64,000 nucleotides of DNA from Gymnogyps californianus. Lineage: Eukaryota > Chordata > Aves > Accipitriformes > Cathartidae. Shown here piece after piece: positions 51,301 to 60,300 of the stretch; position 1 is the stretch's first letter, and each line of letters begins with the position of its first letter. The notes under the pieces were generated by a model that ran no database searches, was not told the DNA's origin, and saw only the letters and a program-made list of their open reading frames with translations. The stretch covers positions 14,129,001-14,193,000 of the forward strand of contig NC_059476.1 of NCBI RefSeq assembly GCF_018139145.2, written 5' to 3'. The translations under genes and the position numbers were made by a program.

Positions 51301-54300
51301 GATCTTAATAAATTATCTACTATAAAAGAGTGTTGGCAGTATCTGTTAGGTATGAGATGAGAACATGCTGTGACAGATCTTTAGAGAGAGCGCTACACTG
51401 ATAGCTTTTAAAGTCAGAATTGCAGCTTATAGCTTTCTGTAATTTTAATGAGACTTACTGTGTGCGTGTGAATACTTCTCATTTTTTGCATATGCTATCA
51501 ATATTAACCATTGTCTTGCATCCTGATCTGTTTCTGTGAGTGAATTTATTACAGGCCAGAACAACAGCATTATACTAAATCCCTTTACAGCAGCATATGC
51601 ATTTTAGGTTTTTTCCCTCTCAGCAGTAATGACAAATACTAAAGCTATAAATGTTATTTAGATTAACAGTCAGATATATTGTCCAAGAAATTAAGAAACA
51701 GTTTTAACCATTTTCTTCAAACGATGTTAATCAGTTCTTGGACAGCACCTAAAAATGCAAATGCAGTCAAGAATTAATATAGATAATGGAGAAATATGCA
51801 AATTAGATGGTGAGACCATAAAATAGGTTACACTGAACAAAAGAAAAGTCAGTGGAAAGCACATTCCCAGGCTTGTGTCAGCTATCCATAACAGCCCCAC
51901 ACAAATTCTGCCCTGTTTTGTGCTCAAGTTAGTTAATGCAGCCGTAGCTTGTATGTCTGCATTCACAACACAATTACTGTATTACCTAAGTAATTCATCC
52001 ATAGATAATCACAGGCTGACTGTGTTTTATTTCCTAATTATAATACCTTCCAACTGCAAGCCTGCAAGCATTATAATCATTATTTTGCGGATTGGAAAAG
52101 CAAGGCTAAGGCCTGGGGTGCTGAAGAGTTAACTGTTTGGGCCCATTCAAGTAGTCACTGATGGAACTGATGAAAAAAAATCCATGTCTCTTGACTCTGT
52201 TGCTCTTTTCGCAAAAGGAAGTGCATTATAATGTTTCTAAAATGTCAGGTTTCAAAATTATTTTACTATTCAATCTTTTTGTAACAGTAATAATTATATG
52301 TGTGGCTAATTAACCACCTCCTTTTCATTCTCAAGAGGACCTAACTTGTTTGACAGCAGAATTTTTTTGTCAGTGACAAAATATTTGTTTTCCAAACTTT
52401 GTCTTGAATGTCAGTCATAACCACATCCAGATCATTGGCTTGAATGTTTGTGACTTATTTAATGGATTTTATTTTCTTTTACTCTCCTTAATGAAGGAAC
52501 TGGCAAGAAAATATCCTCCTGTGCAGTGAGTCTCAGCCAGGGGTAACAGCAACCTCTTTAAGTTTTAACCCTATGAATTGGCAACAACTGTGTTTTGTTA
52601 ATGAGAGCTCCGTTACTATCTGGCATATTGAAAGGAATAATGACGAGCATCACCTTAAGCGAAAGTAAGTGGAACACCCTTCAGGTTGAGAGAAAAATCT
52701 AGAAATATATTTTAATAACTAGGACTAGCAACCTACATCTGTTTGCGAAGAATTTAATCCAATTTAGTTCACCTAGCAATTGCAATCAGTAATTGCTAAA
52801 TCACAACCAGTGTGAATCTATCTAGTCAATCAAGTGAATTGAATTTATGATTTCATTTCTTAGCACTCACATGTCCAGATTATGCACATCATGAAGCTAA
52901 TACTAATCAGCTGCTTTGGCAGCCTCTGTCAAAAGCTGTGTAACTGAATTAAGGTAGTGCCTGGACTGCTTTCCTGCAAGTGGCTATGTTGAGCATTGCT
53001 TTTGTAGCTATGAAACCACCAAATTTGGATCAAGTTGTTTCCTAGTAAGCATAGTTAAACAATATGTTGTAATCACAAATTGTACCAAAAGCAGTATCAG
53101 TTTTCTGTGTGATTTCCAGCTTGTGTGACCAATTTACAGGTCCAGAGGGGGTGGCTCTGTCAATGCAATTCACTGGGCACAGCAAACCTAGAATTTATTT
53201 ATGCTAAAATGTTTTTTGAGGCTGGTATAAAAGTAGTATGTATCATTCAAGTTGGAGTCCTTGAAATAAAACACTTATGCTGTTTCACTGGCAGCTATTC
53301 TACAATTCCCAAGTGTGTTTGATCTCATTAACTATGAATATAACCAGCATATTGCCACTGACACAGTTATGCTAGTGAAAGTATAGACAGGGCCTTAATT
53401 TGCGATCTGAAAAGAATACTGATTTGTTTTTTGCCTTTTGTCATTATAGAGTATACCTGTGAAAATACATATATACTCCTTTTTCCTCACTTTTCATTCC
53501 ATTCAGTAGAGGTTAAAACTCCACTGAGAATTGTTTATTTTACATAATTTTTTTCCAAGTCATAAATCAACATAGTTTGTAAACTATAGAATCCTCAACT
53601 CCTGCATTGTAACAGCCACTCATACACCGATTACCAGAGTGCAACAGGCAAATACTACTAATAATTTTTCATCATCGTTAAGCTTTCTCCAAATAAACAT
53701 TAAGCATGAATCCTCACAGCATATGCAAATTAGGTGTGTGACTTTATTAATCTTGGTTAATAAGGAAACAGTAACATAGAATAGCTGTTTATACAAGGCA
53801 ACAAGAAAAGACACTGAGCTAGATAGAACATGGCAATCCATTTCTGCCAGTTAGGAACATTCCTCTTTTGTAGTAGAATTACTGTTACTTTTCAGTGAAA
53901 TGGTATGTGCCATGTAGAATGATTGTCTACAACAGTCCTCCAATACTCTTGCAGAAGTAAAGCCCATTAACTGAGTTGGTGTCTCAAAGTTTTGAAAACA
54001 TGCTTCTCAGTTTTGTATCAGCATTTACTATTCATAATATTTCTTCTCCTCAGACAGTGTCTCTTGCTTTTTCACAGCCCTGTGAAACTCCCTGATGGAC
54101 AAGGGTCCGTGAGTCCTCGTAAGGATTTGTTTTTCCCAGTTTCTCATAGTGACAATCCATACCATGGCCCTGATTTGCCGGTTTCAGCCATTGCTGGACT
54201 GGTGGGAGAAGAAGCAGAAATATTCATGGTAGTTACTGATTTTTTTCCTTTTTACTATTCCAAGTCATTATACTTTTTATGCAAATAGGTGTTAATAAAT

Positions 54301-57300
54301 TAATAATTTTAATGTCTGTTAAACAGGTACAACCCAGTAAATAGATCTGTTGTCTCAACAATATTTTTGAAATCCATTTTGACAGGAGACTTAGAAAGCA
54401 TGCTGCTACTGCACAGTGCATAAACTTTTCTTATAAAGCAGAATAAAAAATAAAAATAGGGAATGATGCTTTCCTGACCTCATCCTCTTTTCATGGCTTC
54501 ATGCATTCAGATTAGCAGAGGTTTTTAACTGTGTAACTGCTGATGCCCTGGTTTCCAGGACAATCAATAACAACAAACAAGCATCCTCTACTGATTCTGA
54601 TTACACATGAACTGCTTATATTTCAGATCACTTAGAACATGGAAAATGAAGATGATATATGCTCATCAGGGGCATTGCCTTTTTCTTCTGCCTTACTGCC
54701 TCTTATATTATGTGCAGATGATGAACTGCAAAAACCACTTTGTTCTTTAGCCCGTGAAGTGAATTACAAGAGGTACTGGGGAAAAAAACAACTGCCGTAT
54801 TAGGTCTGTGAGGCTGTCCTTGAATGGATGCTGTTCCATTCAGCAATGGTAGGTTCTTATGCTTGAACTTGCAGAACCATGTCATGAACTTTTCCACACG
54901 GTAAAGTTTGTGCTTTCAACCATACTAGATACCACTACAGGGTCTTTGCATTCCCAACTGCATTCAGAAAAACCTAGATTTCTTTTTAGCACCTTCAAGG
55001 TGATTATGTACTCCTTATTCATAGAAATATTCCTGGAGTAAGAGTAGATTGTTCTACTAGTCTTTGACGAGGATTTCCTTTTCTTTCAAATTACACGGTA
55101 AATATTTTAATAGTTATTTACTGTCCAAATTCCCTAGATGGGTGTATTTTGGTTGTGAAGATTGACAAGGTAATGGACATCAGGTTATTTAGAAATGAAA
55201 GTTTTTTGCAGAAATACAAGCTGTTGTTGTTCCTTTTGTTGTTGTGGTGGTCTGTTGTTTCCTGTGTACTAAATTGTGAGGTGCTACACTCACAGTTTAG
55301 CACCGGGAGGCACTGAATCAATTTCTGACGTTTTCACCTTGCTCCAGACTATGACAGCTGAGTAATTTTTTGCAGGACTTGCATTTATTATGCCTTACAG
55401 CACTAATTCTCCCCTCCATGCATGCCTGTGCACATATGCTCCATCTCCAACCTAGCAGAAAAACTGAGCCACTACTAGATCTTGTAACCCCCCACACTGG
55501 GGGGGAATCGCATGCTTATGTCTTGTCAGGTTAAGCACCCGCTTCCAGCACCCCAACATGGAACGTACGGTTTTGGCAAAGCAATTACTGCACAAGTTGA
55601 TCAGAATATACTTGATGGAGAAGATAGTTCTTTGAAATACTGTTTTATCAAGACCCTTATGTTGAAAAGTGTCTAATGCAGCAACTTTGAGAGACATCAA
55701 AATGACTGAACTTGCTGAGTTCCTCAGATATCCAGATCTCTTCAGACTACAGTTACTGTAATGGACCAGGCTGTCCAAAATAGAAGTGCTATAACTACCA
55801 TTCTTCACTGTCTTTATAAATTGACAGGCTGCTGTGGCAGATGTATCCATGGTTACTGTCACTGATGATTTGTATACCATTACAAATGTCCATGAGCAGT
55901 TATCTGACTCTGGCCTAAAATCTGTGCCTCAACATTTGTAAATACCTTGGAGTTATTTTCCTCTCTACTATCATCAATGCTTTTTCAATTAGTAAGAGAC
56001 AACCTGCTTCTCCTGTGGTGGTTAATGAGGTGCACTCAGTTGAATGCAGTGGGAATAGTATCATGGCCTGATGAAGCTCTCCCTATCTCTGGAATTCAAC
56101 AGAAGGATTTTTGTTCTTTATCACTAGATCCGAGTCAGTTGAGATCAATGTTTTTCACTTTGATATAAGCATCCAAAGTGGAGAACCATTTATTTAGACT
56201 ATTATTTAAAGGAGTTGTCCTCGCCCTGTAGTCCATGGTCCTTGGAGGCTGTAGCCCACTCCTAAGGAATGTATGAGAGGCAAGTAAGAAAAGCGAGCCC
56301 AATGCCAGTGCGCTTGTTTGCTTCTTTGAAATGTGTTAGGGTTCCATACTCTAGAAGATACTGAGGCTGGGTATGTACCGAAGTGTAACCACAACGGGGC
56401 AGCAGAGTGAAAGGAATTGAAATATCCTGCAGCCTTCAATCCTTTTCTTTCTTGCATTAGATTGATTTAGTTTTGTTTCAGTATTTCTTGCAGTTGGGAC
56501 CTGAGTTTTCTGAATATGCTTTACCATGACAAGCCCACTTGACTCCACTTCGTCCCCAGTACCAATTTTATTCCATTGTCTTTTATAAAACTTTTCATGA
56601 CAAGGATCCATCCTGGATTTTTTTTCCCTGAAGAGGTGCTACTCAAAAGGGAGAGAAGTTCAAAAAAAGATGGCATTATTATTATTATTATTATGCATCA
56701 CCATACCAATGCACAGTTCAAGAAGAAACCTGGTTTGGGATTTACATAATCTCATCCTAGGATTAGCATATTTTATCTAGTTTATGTGTAAAGATAGTCA
56801 TGACAGCAGGTACAAAGGAACATTACAGAAGTTGTCTTTACACAGGAGGCTTGTGATTCACAGTAGTTCAGTTACAACCTTCCCAAAGATTTGTGATGTT
56901 CAAGCCTCATAAATCAGTGAAAATGCCTATATTAAATGTTTCTCTGGGTGATGTAAAGCCCCATTTGTTATAGATTTATTACTGTTAGTCCTATTTGATT
57001 TATAAAGTAAATATTAATATACTTTATTTCTGTAACATTTTCCCCCTGAGAAATTAAAAATGCTTTGTAAGCATAAATAGAGAGTAGGTTACTTACCCAG
57101 AATCATATAGCAAGTCCTTGGCATATTTTACTAATGAAATCTAGGTACTTATGAATCTCTGTCCTATGTTTTCATCACAAGTCCATCCATATTTTCTCTT
57201 TTTATAGAACCTTTAGTGAGACAGCAGGTTTTTTATACAATTATAGACTCTTCTTTTTTTTCATCCATCATATTGTCTAGTGTTCCTCACCACTGCTGCT

Positions 57301-60300
57301 CACATGCATGGTTCTTTGAATCTTCTCTTTTAAATGTTCTCCCAAGGTTTTCTTGTGTTTTGTTCCCCTCTCCCGCTCCCCTAATTCTCTTCAATCTGGT
57401 TCTTTCTATCATGGTATTTATATGACCCCTGTTACTGTTGTATCTGAACAGGTCACTGTCTTTAACAATATTTGGTGGAGAAGTTCTGTTCTTCCTGTTT
57501 CATGGATGACGGATTGATGAGATTTATTTAGCAAAATGAAATTCAAGGCACGTGGAAAGTCTGTGGCAGGGATATTTCTAGAACTAATTTGCAGATGACA
57601 CAAAGGTTGACAGAGCCGTTTTACAGAGCAATTTGGATTATATGATAAGATAAACTATTCAAACAAAATGTGTTTTAGTACTGCCAAGTATGCAAGACCA
57701 CATGTGCGGGTTATGTCTACAAAGTGGAAGACTATTCTGAAAAGCAGTTTGAAAAGCATTTGTCAGGGTGAGGTCATAGTGGGTAACCATTTCAATTTGG
57801 GCTTCCAGTGCTATTCTGACGTTAAAAAAAAAAATTCTAGGGGCTCAATCTATTGAATTTTATCATAAGTTTATCATGAAAAAATTGGGAGATGACCTAG
57901 TTATGGTGGGTCAATATCTTTGCAAGGGTAGAGAAGATACTGGAGGGATTTCCAAGCTAGAGGACAAAACTGTAACAGATGCAAGTGCTGGAGAATAAAT
58001 CCAGAGAAATTCAAATTTAAAAATATATAGTTTTTCAATGAAAATATAATTCATCATTTAAACAAGCTTCTAGGTAGAGAAGCGAGTTCTCCACCACTAT
58101 GTCCAGACATAGACTTTTCTGGAAAATGTTCTTGTTTCTCAAGTTACTGGCCTCAGTGAAGGGATGACTGAATAAAATAAGGCTGATGTTATACAAGTGG
58201 TCAGACTTTATGAGGTAATGATCTTTTTTTTGCCTTAAAACGTATGTAACTGCTTGTACAGATATTTGTCAATTGTTGATTGAACTTGTTTATTTTTGTG
58301 CTGAAGCCTAGAAATTATATTAAGCCTTCAGTGCATCCTACTGCCCACTGCTGGACTGCAACCTCGGAAATTTACATGGGCTGTAAAGAAGGATATGTTT
58401 TGGCAATTGATGCTGAGACATGCAGTGTTTCTGTTCTTCAACAAAAACCTCTACCTGGTAAGAAATAGCTGTGTTATGTGTTTTATTCAAGTAGGGAAGA
58501 AAGTAGATAGGTGAAAGCTTTTTTTTGCTTTCTTCTATTCTCCTATTGTGTACCTTACAGAAATTGTAAAGCTGTATTGTAGAACATATTTCTTTTATTA
58601 GTATGATAAACATTTGAGAATGTCTTTTGAACTTCTGTGTGGGTTTCTTTAGCACCCAATAATTGGCTTTCATTTTTCTTTGGCAAAAAAAGAGAAAAAG
58701 CTCTAAATACATCAAAGCTGATAAAATGAACAATAGTTCCAGGAGCCCAGATCTTATTAACCAGCTCTACTAGATTAAACTATTAATATACCAGCTATAC
58801 ACAGTCTTTTTACTCTTAGTTAAGTACCAATAATTTATTTTATTTTGCATGGAATATTGGATTGTCCTCATTTGGTATGCTAGATAATGTTAGAACAAAT
58901 CTTTGAAGGCTCATGATGAGTCTTCAAACAACAAAACTGAATTTAATGTAACGTTGCTTAATAGAATTCCTTAAGGTCAGCTCTTACATAAACTATTTTC
59001 TAGTGAAAACAAGGCTGTAAAGACTATCAGGCTTTACTGCAGAATGTATGAAGCACAGAGAGTGAACAGAAGATGTCTTTGGCTTCAAACAAAGAAATCT
59101 ACTTTTAATTTATTCTAGAATGGGAGGACCTCAGATTGATTGCAACTTGCCGAGGCGATTTGTCTGCCCTTTATATATTCCCACCTGTCTTTTTTCATGG
59201 GGACCTTTGGCAGGCTAGTGACTGACTAAAGTTTTCTGGCAGCAGCAGCCCATTCCATGCCTTCTTTTTTCTGGGAATCCCGAGGTCTCTCCTGTGCTGC
59301 CTGCCACATGCTACCCTTCTGTGCCCATTCAGAGGGCTCCCAAGATGGAGGACAGTGAGACACAGCCAGCATAAAGTGTTCTGGCAATGGCAACCTGTAC
59401 CCTATCATCTTTTGCAGGGATGGAAGGTGTCAGTCCTACTGTGCACATGAAGTTCACTAGTTCAGTTAGGTCTAAGAGGAGTACTGGAATGTGCTTCTCC
59501 CTAGCACTAGAACTGGGTAATATCCTGTTGTAGACCAGCATAGAACTGTTTCTCTAATAAACACTGAATCAGTGTTAATAGACAGGCTGGTGATAATCTT
59601 GTTTTCTTCTTTTGCCATGTAATACATTATTTTTTAAGCTTTTCCTTGGCCTGTATATTCTTCTTTGAGTCCTGTCCTAAAACTGTGTAACAAAATTGTC
59701 TGTATTTATATTGTACTGAAGCTTCTGCTTAATTTAAAACATACTACAATCTGTATCTGTTTAGCAGAATGCTTAAGTGCATGTCCAACTTTAAGCACAT
59801 GCTAAATTCCTGTTACGGTGTTGCAAACAGAATCATAAGCAGCCACAACATTTCACTTGGGCATTTTTTTCAGACTGACTGACTTTTCTTTGGTAAGTAT
59901 ATCAAATAAAAAAATCATAGTTAGAAATAACAATACCAGAACTTAGCACTGGAAGATAGATAAATCTGCATCTGTACCACTTTCCATGCCAAGTATTGCT
60001 ATCTCCTTTTACAGCTGTAAGCTGAATCACAGAAAGATTGTGCCTGCTCAGTTGCATAAATGACAGAAATGGTGGATATTGGGGAAGAATGCACAGTTTT
60101 GATTCAGTATACTGAACTTGGCCTTTTGCTCAGTAGACTGGAATACAACTGACTTTTATTGCAATATTGACATATAAACAAGGTTGACATTACAAATTGT
60201 TTTCTTTTGTACAGAATACATGCGTAAAATATCGGACGTGGTGTCATATGTTCGTAGAGAAGTACAGAAAAAGAAAGGTATTTCCATGTTCAAATCAAGC

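Larger units (their letters stand above)
54229..58306 (+). other. CFAP43: CFAP43 intron 5, repeat-bearing
   Basis: The longest CFAP43 intron here (4.1 kb). It holds the antisense reverse-transcriptase fossil, the (ATT)6 microsatellite, a reverse MIR-like piece and the ancient CR1. No additional coding exon was recognised. Confidence 0.7.

Noticed and set aside
53100..53420. Possible ancient DNA-transposon-like piece in CFAP43 intron 4 (ctagtgaaagtatagacagg)
   Set aside because: Only one short block resembles known old sauropsid repeats; no terminal inverted repeats or consensus could be established.
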